DNA of 64,000 nt, taken from WHTK01 sp963711035. Its GTDB lineage: Bacteria; Chloroflexota; Dehalococcoidia; DSTF01; WHTK01. Shown here in pieces: positions 49,590-57,937 of the stretch. The stretch covers positions 1,054,001-1,118,000 of the forward strand of contig CAVQCN010000001.1 of NCBI GenBank assembly GCA_963711035.1, read 5' to 3'. Position numbers and translations under genes: made by a program. Position 1 is the first letter of the stretch. The number at the start of each line of letters is the position of its first letter. Under the pieces are notes generated by a model, which was given only the letters and a program-made list of their open reading frames with translations, did not search any database and was not told where the DNA came from.

Positions 49590-51089
49590 TCAGTTGAGCA
49601 GGCCGTGCTCCATGGCGAAGAGTGCAGCGCCGGCGCGGGTTGAGATGGCGGCCTTCTCGTAGACGTGTGCGGCATGAGCGTGGGCAGTGGACGGCGAGAT
49701 CACGAGATACTCTGCGATCTGGCTGAGGCTATTGCCGCGTGCCAGCAGGCGCAGAACCTCGACCTCACGGTTAGTAAGGCCCGCGGGCCTCTGGCGCGCC
49801 CGATCTGGCTGGCTGGCGCCGGCGACCCGCAGAACGGCGGCCAAAGCGTCGGAATCGAGAGCTTGCCCGGATAGCTCCCCGGCGGCGGCGTCTGGCGTAA
49901 GGGCCCGGCGGCCGGGACGGTCTTCGAGCAACTCGGCACACGCATCAGCCGCGGCGAGGATGCGAGAGAGCCGGTCCTGGGATGCCGCGGGAAGCGCCCG
50001 GAAGTAGCCCGAGCCGTCGGTGCGTTCGTGGTGCTGGCCGACCAGGCGCGCAAGAGGCTTGAACACTGAGGTGCGATTGAGGACGCGCTCCGAGTGATAA
50101 GGATGGAGCTGAGCCTGCTCCAGCTCCAGAGTGCTGAGCGGCGCGGGCTTCTCCCAGATCCCCGTCGAAACGCCGACACGGCCGAGGTCGTGCAGCAGTC
50201 CAGCGCGCCGAAGCGTGACGCACTCGTCCTCGCTCATGCCCAGGGCTCTCGCGGCGGCCTCTGCGAGATGGGAGACGCGGGCGGAGTGGCCGAGGAGAAA
50301 CGGTGTCTTGAGGTCAACGAAGTCACCGAACACACGACAAATGCTGTCGAGCTCGCCTTCGTTGACAATGCGCCATGGCTTCGGCTCCGCTTCGAGCACC
50401 GCCAGCCAGACATCGGGCAGATCGAGACAATCCATGAGCTCGTTTCCGTGCGCGAGGAACGACTCGACAATGGCTGGATCCAGGACGCCACCAGCCCAGG
50501 CTCCGAGCGTGTTCAAGGCCTGCGCTTTGCCTCGGGCCTGAGCGAACATCATGGATGCGCTTGCAACATGGCCAATCCGCGCGAAGAGCGGGATGTTTTC
50601 ACCGGCAACACCATTGGGTAGGCCATGGCCATCCCAGCGCTCGAAGATGTGAAGCAAGCTGTTTGCGACCTCTTCTCCCAGGCCGAGACGTATCGCCGTC
50701 CTGGCACCCACCTCGCAGTCAGCGCGCGTGCCCTCTTTGACCACCTGGAAGGCTTCTGGAAGCGCGTCGGATGACTTGCCGACGCTTCTCAGGAAGCTCA
50801 GAACCTGCTCCATGTCTGCGATGTCGGTCGCGTCGCCGCCGAAGCGCACGGCGATGTCGTTTCCACCAAGACCTTCCGAGAACTCGTGGGAAGTAGCAGT
50901 GCAGCCTGCGAAGCGAAGGAGGGTCGCGTAGTAGATGCCGGTGCGATCGTGAAGGGATAGTCCAAGAAGGTCGGCGAGCTTCGTCGCAACAACGGTGGAG
51001 TACAACGCTTGCTCGGGAGGCTGACCACGAGCCATGTCCGTGGCCACAGACAAAGCAGCCAAAGGCTCGGCTAACCGTAACTCAGCCAT
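49590..51089 (-). CDS. HD-GYP-type phosphohydrolase fused to LuxR-type HTH
   Basis: 499 residues. Residues about 10-220 are a degenerate HD-like domain (TKLADLLGLSLHDRTGIYYATLL; no HD pair). Residues about 265-400 are a better HD-GYP: HSARVSHLAEAAARALG, the HD pair in RRAGLLHDLGRVGVSTGIWEKPAPLS, HPYHSERVL, and GQHHERTDGSGYFRALPAASQ with GYF in place of GYP. Residues 435-499 form a LuxR HTH (LTNREVEVLRLLARGNSLSQIAEYLVISPSTAHAHAAHVYEKAAIST). It may cleave or sense a cyclic dinucleotide and control transcription of the nearby oxygenase genes; the link is inferred from position only. Confidence 0.88.
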   Translation of the reverse strand: MAELRLAEPLAALSVATDMARGQPPEQALYSTVVATKLADLLGLSLHDRTGIYYATLLRFAGCTATSHEFSEGLGGNDIAVRFGGDATDIADMEQVLSFLRSVGKSSDALPEAFQVVKEGTRADCEVGARTAIRLGLGEEVANSLLHIFERWDGHGLPNGVAGENIPLFARIGHVASASMMFAQARGKAQALNTLGAWAGGVLDPAIVESFLAHGNELMDCLDLPDVWLAVLEAEPKPWRIVNEGELDSICRVFGDFVDLKTPFLLGHSARVSHLAEAAARALGMSEDECVTLRRAGLLHDLGRVGVSTGIWEKPAPLSTLELEQAQLHPYHSERVLNRTSVFKPLARLVGQHHERTDGSGYFRALPAASQDRLSRILAAADACAELLEDRPGRRALTPDAAAGELSGQALDSDALAAVLRVAGASQPDRARQRPAGLTNREVEVLRLLARGNSLSQIAEYLVISPSTAHAHAAHVYEKAAISTRAGAALFAMEHGLLN

Positions 51090-51538
51090 ATGATCCCCGC
51101 TTCAGACTAACGCCCCTCGGCGACTCTCGCTCTTCGCAAGACTCCGCGTGCGCCATTGAATCATGTCATCGGAAGCAGGCGAGAAGCTCGAACCCCGTCA
51201 GTCTACTCCTCCATTGCTCGACTCAGAAAAAACGCTTTGCAGTCGACTGGTAGCCGCTTCTTCGCCTGAGTAGCGGATTCCCAGCTACAATCGCGAACCG
51301 ATCAGGACTGAAGTCAGACAAAGGGACATTGAGACGATGGCCAGTCAGTGCCACGAGGCATCTCCCAGTTGCTTTCCAACAACCTCTGGATTGGATGCCA
51401 CTTCACGATGATTGGCGCTGCATTAGACTTAGCAGGCTGAGCCATTCCGTGTTGTGGCTCAGGGTGCTTTCTTGCGGGCCGAGGTGGAATGAGAAGCCTC
51501 GCCCGACGCCCTATTAGCGGAGTGTATGGGTAACCGTC
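51090..51538. other. No gene identified
   Basis: Divergent promoter region between the HD/LuxR regulator and the next LLM gene. Short frames (51314-51646 on minus, 51329-51517 on plus) have no family. Probably contains both promoters; no motif asserted. Confidence 0.35.
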
Positions 51539-52507
51539 ATGAAGATCGGGATCAGTCTGCACATGGAGGGCGGCTACGACGCCGCAGTCGAAGAAGCCGT
51601 TCGCGCCGATGAGCAGGGCTTCGACGCCGTCTGGCTTTCGGACCACATCCTTCCCATCTACGGCAACCCGAACGAGCCCGACCGCCCACTTGATCTCTTC
51701 CTGGTCATGACGGCGATAGCGGCGCTAACGAAGCGCGTGAGGCTAGCCTGGGGTACGCTCAACACAACCCTGCGACCCCCTCTGCTTTTTGCCAAGATGC
51801 TTACGACGCTGGACGTGATCAGTCACGGACGGGTGATCTGCACCATGGGCTCAGGCTGGAACCTGGACGAGTGGAGGCTCTACAACCTGCCGCTGGTTGA
51901 GGATCACGACGAGCGCGCGGAGTACTGTCGGGAAGTCATTGCCCTGTTTCGGCAAATGTGGACGCATCCCGCGCCGGCAGAGACCTACTTCGAGGGCAAG
52001 TTCATCAAGGTGGATGGTCTGCCTTTCAACCCGGAGCCCATCCAGAAACCCTGCCCACCGATCTGGATTGGAGGCGAGTCTGAAGCCACGCTCAAGACCG
52101 CCAAGGAGCTTTGCGATGGCTGGATGCCTCTGGCGTCCGGCAGCAACGCTGAACGGTTGGCTGAGGTGACTAACGCTCCTGACTGGCCCGCGCGACCGAT
52201 GAGCATCGTCAAGGGCGGGCGCCTGATTGTGCGCGAGACGCACGACAATGCGATGCGCGCCGCAAACGCGGAGTACGAGCACCTCAAGGCAACTGCGCCC
52301 CGAAACCTGCCCGAGACGTTCGAGGAATTTGCGCAGCGCGAAACTGTGGGATCGCCTGACGAATGTCTCGAACGCATCGAGGAGTTCGCGTCCTGGGGCA
52401 TCACTGACCTGCGACTGAACTTCGTTACGCCGGAGTCACAGGACGCGGTGGCGCGACTGGTATTGCCGCGCCTGGACCAGCTCAAGCAGGTCGCGGCCAG
52501 GCTCTAA
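51539..52507 (+). CDS. LLM class F420/flavin-dependent oxidoreductase
   Basis: 322 residues: MKIGISLHMEGGYDAAVEEAVRADEQGFDAVWLSDH, VRLAWGTLNTTLRPPLLFAKMLTTLDVISHGRVICTMGSGWN, and PIQKPCPPIWIGGESEATLKTAKELCDGW. This matches the F420-dependent group (SDH near strand 2, non-prolyl cis bulge region at the T-L-N-T-T segment). Probably a hydride transfer or monooxygenation on an unknown substrate. No clear ribosome binding site before ATG 51539. It is divergent from the HD/LuxR regulator, which may control it. Confidence 0.93.
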   Translation: MKIGISLHMEGGYDAAVEEAVRADEQGFDAVWLSDHILPIYGNPNEPDRPLDLFLVMTAIAALTKRVRLAWGTLNTTLRPPLLFAKMLTTLDVISHGRVICTMGSGWNLDEWRLYNLPLVEDHDERAEYCREVIALFRQMWTHPAPAETYFEGKFIKVDGLPFNPEPIQKPCPPIWIGGESEATLKTAKELCDGWMPLASGSNAERLAEVTNAPDWPARPMSIVKGGRLIVRETHDNAMRAANAEYEHLKATAPRNLPETFEEFAQRETVGSPDECLERIEEFASWGITDLRLNFVTPESQDAVARLVLPRLDQLKQVAARL

Positions 52508-52634
52508 GAGAGCCCGCTAGATCGGTCCGGCGTTGGCCCAACCGCCTTCAGTCAAAGGCCCTGGATGCTCGCATCCAGGTTAGTTTCAACCGTTCGCCCG
52601 AGATGACCTGTCGCTGAATCGGCAGGGAGAAGAG

Positions 52635-53288
52635 TTATCGAGCCGCCACTGAGGAGGATCGAGAACGACGCCAGACATGGTAGGCCGAAGGCAACAGCGA
52701 AACGAGGATGACGCCCGCGAGGATCGGCAGTAAGTAGCGGTCGATCCCTGGGATCCGACTGCCGAGCTGATAACCAGCGACCGACACGCCGACGGCCCAA
52801 ACGAAACCACCGGCCGTGTTAAACATCGCAAAACGGGGATAGGACATGAAGCTGATGCCGGCGACGACTGGCGTGAAGGTACGAACGACCGGCAGGAAGC
52901 GAGCCAAGAAGATGGCCTTGCCGCCGTGTCGCTCGAAGAATTTCTCCGCTTCCTCCAGGTAGACAGGTTTGAAGATACGCGACTCAGGCCGCTCGAAGAG
53001 ACGCGGCCCGATATGATTGCCAAACGAATAACCAAAGGCATCGCCGATAATGGCTGCCAGGAAGCACCCAAGCGCCAGGATGTAGATATTCAGGCTGCCT
53101 TGCGATGCAAGGAAGCCCGCGGTAAAGAGCAGACTGTCGCCTGGGAAGAAGAAGCCCAACAGTACGCCGGATTCCGCGAAGATGATGGCGAAAACGCCAA
53201 CGTATCCCACGGTCTTGATGAGGGACTCGAGAGAGACAGGTAGCAAGATTGCCCTCCCGCGAAGGTCAGAGGGTTTCGGAGGCTCCAT
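52635..53288 (-). CDS. DedA family membrane protein
   Basis: 217 residues. The family signatures are FAIIFAESGVLLGFFFPGDSLLFTAGFLASQG, GDAFGYSFGNHIGPRLFERP and KAIFLARFLPVVRTFTPVVAGISFMSYPRF (the Arg-rich F.RF.P.vR motif). Four to five membrane helices. DedA proteins help polyprenyl-phosphate or lipid flipping and envelope homeostasis, which complements UppP earlier in the window. Start ATG 53288 (MEPPKPSDLRGR); a start at about 53234 would also keep the first helix intact. Confidence 0.93.
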   Translation of the reverse strand: MEPPKPSDLRGRAILLPVSLESLIKTVGYVGVFAIIFAESGVLLGFFFPGDSLLFTAGFLASQGSLNIYILALGCFLAAIIGDAFGYSFGNHIGPRLFERPESRIFKPVYLEEAEKFFERHGGKAIFLARFLPVVRTFTPVVAGISFMSYPRFAMFNTAGGFVWAVGVSVAGYQLGSRIPGIDRYLLPILAGVILVSLLPSAYHVWRRSRSSSVAAR

Positions 53289-53458
53289 CGCCTCGTCGAC
53301 TGCTGACGACGCCAGCCTGAGCTTAGTAGGCTGGGATTTGAGAATGATTGGATTCCCCGAGTGAGCGGAGGACGCACGTCACGAGTTTGAAGGGACAGCC
53401 GAGAGGAACTCACCGAGAGAGTTGCTACACCGCCTTCGGGAGACCACGTGAGGCAACC

Positions 53459-53917
53459 ATGACTTCAAAGGACGCAGCGAAAAATCTCTCGAATGAACCT
53501 TGGTTCGAAGGCGGACTGAGGTTTAGGTGCACGGAATGTGGCAGGTGCTGCACCGGTTCTTCTGGTTCCGTGTACCTCTCACAAACTGACCTTGAACGTT
53601 TGGCCGCCTTCTTTCGCCTGCGAGTTGGGGCATTTGCTCGCAGATTCACCCGAATGAACAAGGGGCGGCGAACACTGGTCAATCAACTCGGTTCTCGCGA
53701 CTGTGTCTTCTTGGCTGATGGACGGTGTACCGCTTACGAAGCCAGACCTACGCAGTGCCGGACATATCCCTGGTGGCTCAGGAACATTCACGACCGGGAA
53801 AGTTGGGAGGAAGCTGGCCAGTTCTGCGAGGGCATCAATCACCCGACCGCTCCACTCATTTCTGCCGAAGAGATCGTAGAACAGTGCAGGCTGGATCTGG
53901 CCAATGACAGCCAATGA
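53459..53917 (+). CDS. YkgJ-family Cys-cluster protein
   Basis: 152 residues from ATG 53459. Typical Cys pattern of YkgJ/zinc- or iron-cluster proteins: FRCTECGRCCTGSSG near residue 20, then DCVFLADGRCTAYEARPTQCRTYPWW in the middle and QFCEGINH further on, giving eight or more Cys. The fold is proposed to hold an Fe-S or Zn cluster; function unknown. The frame starts earlier at 53348, but the family usually begins near residue 38, so 53459 is chosen. Confidence 0.85.
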   Translation: MTSKDAAKNLSNEPWFEGGLRFRCTECGRCCTGSSGSVYLSQTDLERLAAFFRLRVGAFARRFTRMNKGRRTLVNQLGSRDCVFLADGRCTAYEARPTQCRTYPWWLRNIHDRESWEEAGQFCEGINHPTAPLISAEEIVEQCRLDLANDSQ

Positions 53918-54001
53918 CCGAGTGACACTACGTGTTGCTCGCCCTCGCCGGCCACGCCATCGACTTGGAACCCCTGGTCCAATTGACGCGGCTGGCTGCG
54001 C

Positions 54002-54613
54002 TTAGGCCGTCGGCCTCGGCTTGGTGCGTGGCGCTTCATGCGGATCGTGAAAGACGCTGGGGTACTTGTAGTGCTCCTGGTCGTAGTAGGCGAGGAGACG
54101 GTCGATCAGTCGCATAGGGTCGCTATCGTACAGAACCCGGGCGCCGGTAGGCTTGGTGAAGATGTCGACGAGGTCAGCGACGCCTTCTGCAATTCCACCC
54201 GTATCGGTGAGAACGCCGATCAGTCGACCCTCATCGTAAGCGATCGCGAATTCGCCCAGGGTTCCCGAGTTCCCGCCGGCAATCACCACGATGTCTGAGC
54301 TGCGGATGTTCTCGATCTCGCGGCCCATCAGACCGGACCCCGTATAGATAAGGACATCGAAGCCTTCGACCGGCGAATTGTACTTGCCTACATGCTCTGT
54401 CCGAGAAAGACCGGGAGAAATTCCCACCACGAGGCCGCCGGCGGCGTGTGCTCCTTCCACGGCTGCATAGGAGAGGCCGGGGCAAGCGCCGGTGATAAGG
54501 GTGCAGCCTCGTTGCGCAATCGTTCGGCCGAGAACACCGCAGCGCGCCAGCACTTCTGGATCGTGCTCGCCGCTGGCTGATCCCATCACGCCGATTGCCA
54601 GCTGTGGTGTCAT
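54002..54613 (-). CDS. LOG/TIGR00725-like nucleotide-binding protein
   Basis: 203 residues from ATG 54613 (MTPQLAIGVMGSASGEHDPEVL), with GAAAGGCGAGAG upstream. Rossmann-like core with GVMGSASG, LITGACPGLSYAAVEGAHAAGG, GREIENIRSSDIVVIAGGNSGTLGEFAIAYDEGRLIGVL (the PGGxGTxxE-like motif of the LOG family) and IFTKPTGARVL. The family includes cytokinin-activating phosphoribohydrolases and DNA-uptake-like proteins; the exact reaction is uncertain. The extended upstream frame to 54787 overlaps the intergenic space and is not used. Confidence 0.85.
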   Translation of the reverse strand: MTPQLAIGVMGSASGEHDPEVLARCGVLGRTIAQRGCTLITGACPGLSYAAVEGAHAAGGLVVGISPGLSRTEHVGKYNSPVEGFDVLIYTGSGLMGREIENIRSSDIVVIAGGNSGTLGEFAIAYDEGRLIGVLTDTGGIAEGVADLVDIFTKPTGARVLYDSDPMRLIDRLLAYYDQEHYKYPSVFHDPHEAPRTKPRPTA

Positions 54614-54662
54614 CTCTCGCCTTTCATTTAGCCTGGGCCAGCCCAGCTCGATAGAGCTGGAG

Positions 54663-56066
54663 TCATCGCAGATCCCAGCCGGAGACACTGGGATCGAAGG
54701 TGTACTCGTCGCCAAGCCCGGGAATGACCGTGTGAAAGCCTTTCTCGCCCAGCACGCCAGCAAGTGCCTCTGCCGATTTCGGCTCACCGTGAGTCAGGAA
54801 TATCGTGCGGGGTTGACTAGGTGAGCTTGATACCCAGCGCAAGAGCTCATCTCGATCGGCGTGCGCCGAGAGCATGTCCAGGGAGATGAAGCGCGCGCGG
54901 ACGGGAATGTACTCGCCGTGCATCTTGAGGACCTTGGCCCCGTCTTGCAGCGCCCGGCCGCGAGTACCTGCCGCCTGGTAGCCCACGAGGACGAGAAGGT
55001 TCTTCGGGTCGGGAAGAAGGCGCCTGAGATGGTGCAGGACTCGGCCGCCGGTCAGCATTCCGCTCGATGAGATGATGATTCGTGGCCCTTTGAGGTCGTT
55101 GAGGCGTTTCGATTCCTCGACCGTCCGGTGATAGCTGACGCTTCGTGGGAAAAGGCGTTTGCCCGTCCCGATGCCTGGGTCGATTTCGTCGCTGCCCAGG
55201 TAACGACCGTATATCTCCGTCACATCGACAGCCATCGGGCTGTCGATGTGGACGGGCACCTCCGGCAGTTCGCCGGTGTCCATGTACTGGCGCAGCAGGA
55301 GTGTGACGATCTGGGCCCTGGCCACGGCGAAGGCCGGAATGAGCACAATCCCGCCCCGCGCGAACGTCTCGCGGAGAGGCCTGGCGAGCTGATCGACAAG
55401 CGAAGCCGGATCGTGGAGGCGGTTGCCATAGGTGGACTCCATGATCAGCGAGTCGCAGGCAGGCAAGGGCTCGGGATCAGGGTGTAGGGGAGCATCGTAG
55501 CGACCGAGGTCGCCGCTGAACACCATCCGCACCGCCGAGCCGCCTTCCTCGATCGGCATTTCAACAAAGGCGGAACCAAGGATGTGGCCGGCGTTACGAA
55601 AGCGTACCGGCTGGCCAGCTGCCTCGAACTGGATGTCGTGTTCTACGCCTCTCATCAGTCGCAGAGCAGCTTCAGCATCCGCCTCGGTGAAGAGCGGTAG
55701 CGCCGGATGGTGCTTGCTGAAGCCTTTACGGTTCGCGTATTCGGCGTCTTCCTCCTGCAGCCTGGCGGCGTCCCGCAAGAGGATCTCTGCCAGGTCGCGA
55801 GTTGCGGGTGTGCAGTAGATCGGCCCGTGGAAACCCTCCTTGACGAGGCGAGGAAGGTAGCCCGAATGGTCAATATGGGCATGGGTGAGAACGACGGCGT
55901 CGATCGCTTCCGGATTGAATGATGGCTTCGACCAGTTCTTTAGCCGTAGCTCCTTGAGGCCCTGGAAGAGACCGCAGTCTACGAGGATGCGCTTGCCATT
56001 CGTCTCCAACAGATAGCGTGAGCCGGTGACGGTACCGGCCGCACCGTGGAACCCTAGCGTTAGCAT
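54663..56066 (-). CDS. MBL-fold/beta-CASP RNA metallo-hydrolase
   Basis: 467 residues. Metallo-beta-lactamase motifs: THAHIDHSGYLP (HxHxDH), GHILGSAFVEM, SGDLGRYD, and the beta-CASP segment with SPMAVDVTEIYGRYL, IIISSSGMLTGGRVLHHL and VGYQAAGTRGRAL, then HADRDELLRWV and FLTHGEPKSAEALAGVL. This is the CPSF73/Ysh1-like group of RNA-processing or mRNA-cleavage exonucleases. It starts MLTLGFHGAAGTVTGSRYLLE at ATG 56066 with GAAGGGCGGACA upstream. Adjacent LOG-like gene lies 50 bp downstream. Confidence 0.95.
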   Translation of the reverse strand: MLTLGFHGAAGTVTGSRYLLETNGKRILVDCGLFQGLKELRLKNWSKPSFNPEAIDAVVLTHAHIDHSGYLPRLVKEGFHGPIYCTPATRDLAEILLRDAARLQEEDAEYANRKGFSKHHPALPLFTEADAEAALRLMRGVEHDIQFEAAGQPVRFRNAGHILGSAFVEMPIEEGGSAVRMVFSGDLGRYDAPLHPDPEPLPACDSLIMESTYGNRLHDPASLVDQLARPLRETFARGGIVLIPAFAVARAQIVTLLLRQYMDTGELPEVPVHIDSPMAVDVTEIYGRYLGSDEIDPGIGTGKRLFPRSVSYHRTVEESKRLNDLKGPRIIISSSGMLTGGRVLHHLRRLLPDPKNLLVLVGYQAAGTRGRALQDGAKVLKMHGEYIPVRARFISLDMLSAHADRDELLRWVSSSPSQPRTIFLTHGEPKSAEALAGVLGEKGFHTVIPGLGDEYTFDPSVSGWDLR

Positions 56067-56297
56067 TGTCCGCCCTTCAATCGCCGGCCTAGTCCTTGAT
56101 CATCAGGATGCTCACGAGGCTTAGCCGCTGACCTGCAGGCGTCTGGCTGGCTCTCCGGCTGTCCTGAGACCATCGCTTACCGATGTCTGGGCAAGTGTTG
56201 TGGTTCGGGGCGCAGGGCGCAAGACGGCCCAACGAAATGTCCGGCTCTCCTCAGAGTTAGCGTCAGGCCGGCGGAAGGTCCGTATCCTCCCGCTCTG

Positions 56298-57110
56298 TCA
56301 TTTGGCCACCGAGCTGGGACCCTGGTCCACATCGAGCGTTCCCTGTGCGACGATGGCGCCCGTCGGAGTGGGAGGGCCCTTCAAGATCCACTCAAAGACC
56401 ACGCCAATTGTCGCGCCAACCATGGGACCCACCAGATAGACCCAGGCAGCGGTGAAGTTGTCTCGGATCAGGTCCGGGGCTAAGGAACGGACCGGGTTCA
56501 TGGATGCGCCACTGATTGGAGCGGCCCAGAGGCCCGCCAGGGCTATGTATCCGCCAACAGCGATAGCGCCGTTGGTACCAATGTTGCGAGCGCCCGAGGC
56601 CGTCCCCAGAATTGTATTCACCAGTCCCGCTGTCAGAAGCACTTCCATCGCACAGGCTTGCAACTGACTGATGCCAACGCCCGGCTCGGTAGCGCCAACA
56701 TTGCCCACCGTCCCAAACATGGCACGCAAGAACAGAGCAGCTGCCAAGGCCCCCGCGGTCTGGCCGAGAACGTAGCCAGGCACGCGTAGCCAGGGGAAAT
56801 TCCGCCTCAAGGCGAAGGCAAATGTAACTGCGGGATTGAGATGCGCTCCGCTCACAGTCCCCATGAAATAGATGACAGCCATCACCATAAGGCCGGGCGC
56901 AACAACGGCCATCGCCAGTGTCACCGCGCCTCCGCTCTTCACGGCGACGACGCCGGCGCCGGCAGCAACCACAACGAGCAGGAATGTCCCCCAGGCCTCA
57001 GAGAAGACGCGACGCCACTCGACCGTCAGGTCGAGAAAGTCTGGTGCTGCAGTCGTCCGCAGCATGCGCTGCTGCTGTTCCCAATCTTGTTGTTTGCCCA
57101 GGAACCTCAC
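56298..57110 (-). CDS. Aquaporin/glycerol facilitator (MIP) family channel
   Basis: 270 residues with six membrane helices and the two half-helix motifs: SGAHLNPAVTFAFALRR (NPA) and SGASMNPVRSLAPDLIR (second NPA changed to NPV). ATG 57110 begins MRFLGKQQDWEQQQRML and a longer than usual cytosolic N-terminal region. NPV in loop E is seen in some bacterial MIPs. Water or small neutral solute transport is expected; the selectivity residues cannot be judged by eye. Confidence 0.92.
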   Translation of the reverse strand: MRFLGKQQDWEQQQRMLRTTAAPDFLDLTVEWRRVFSEAWGTFLLVVVAAGAGVVAVKSGGAVTLAMAVVAPGLMVMAVIYFMGTVSGAHLNPAVTFAFALRRNFPWLRVPGYVLGQTAGALAAALFLRAMFGTVGNVGATEPGVGISQLQACAMEVLLTAGLVNTILGTASGARNIGTNGAIAVGGYIALAGLWAAPISGASMNPVRSLAPDLIRDNFTAAWVYLVGPMVGATIGVVFEWILKGPPTPTGAIVAQGTLDVDQGPSSVAK

Positions 57111-57359
57111 GGCCCGCTCCTCTCGTGAATGCGTCCGACATTACCTTGCGCCGTTCAAATTCTGCTCCCAGTATCGTTTCATTTGGGGGACTGACGAACA
57201 GCCGTATCGATACGGCGCGCCCAACTTTCTCAGGTCTGCGTCGACGAAGATGCAGCGCGCGACCGGAGTTCAGCCCCCACGCCCCAGGTTCAATCCAGTT
57301 CCAGCGCTCCGACTCAGCGGGATGGTCGCGGGACGCCTACGGCAAGAGCGACCGCTAAT

Positions 57360-57827
57360 GTGCGCCCCTTGGCCACGCCGACTCTCAGAGCAACGGTTCA
57401 GCCGTCGTTCGCACCTGCGACGCCAATAGCCTCACTGGTTGGGTCAAGGTTGACCGCTACGCCTGTACCACCTACGGCTGGTCCGGCGATCACACCAAGC
57501 CGGGTGAGCACCGACACGCCGGTGGCGCCGGTCAGTGACGCGGCCTCCACAGCGACGTTGGCGCCGGCGACCAGCACACCGGCGCCAGCCACAACCCAGG
57601 GAGCAGTAGCAACGCCAACGAGCGCTCCTACGACCACGCCTCCTCCTACGGCGACCCCGACTCCTCAGCCGACGGCCACAGCAGTGGCGACCGCGACCGC
57701 ACCGCCTACTGCGACACAGCCGCCAGCAGCCACGTCTACGGTTCCTCCTACCGCAACGCCGCGTCCCACAGCGACGCCAGACCCAGGCCTCTGCGACATT
57801 CTGCCGCTGCCTCTAATCTGTTCTTAG
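57360..57827 (+). CDS. Thr/Pro-rich low-complexity protein fragment
   Basis: 155 codons from GTG 57360, mostly alternating T, P, A (PTATPTPQPTATAVATATAPP and similar) and ending DPGLCDILPLPLICS with two Cys. The frame is open upstream to 57195 without ATG/GTG/TTG and without a signal peptide, so the N-terminus may be lost by an indel or lie in another frame. Such Thr/Pro-rich tracts are typical stalks of secreted or surface proteins in Chloroflexota. Confidence 0.45.
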   Translation: MRPLATPTLRATVQPSFAPATPIASLVGSRLTATPVPPTAGPAITPSRVSTDTPVAPVSDAASTATLAPATSTPAPATTQGAVATPTSAPTTTPPPTATPTPQPTATAVATATAPPTATQPPAATSTVPPTATPRPTATPDPGLCDILPLPLICS

Positions 57828-57937
57828 AGACCGTTCAACTGACAAACGTTGAGGTCGGACGCCTCGGGAAGTCGTCATCAAGAAATCTTCAATCCTGCGA
57901 AAATGGGCCGTGGCTACACTAGCGAGGCCGGCGGCAG

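Noticed and set aside
57360..57827. Tandem DNA repeat or CRISPR-like array
   Set aside because: The repetition is at amino-acid level (T/P-rich); units are irregular and there is no spacer structure. No CRISPR array was seen anywhere in the window.
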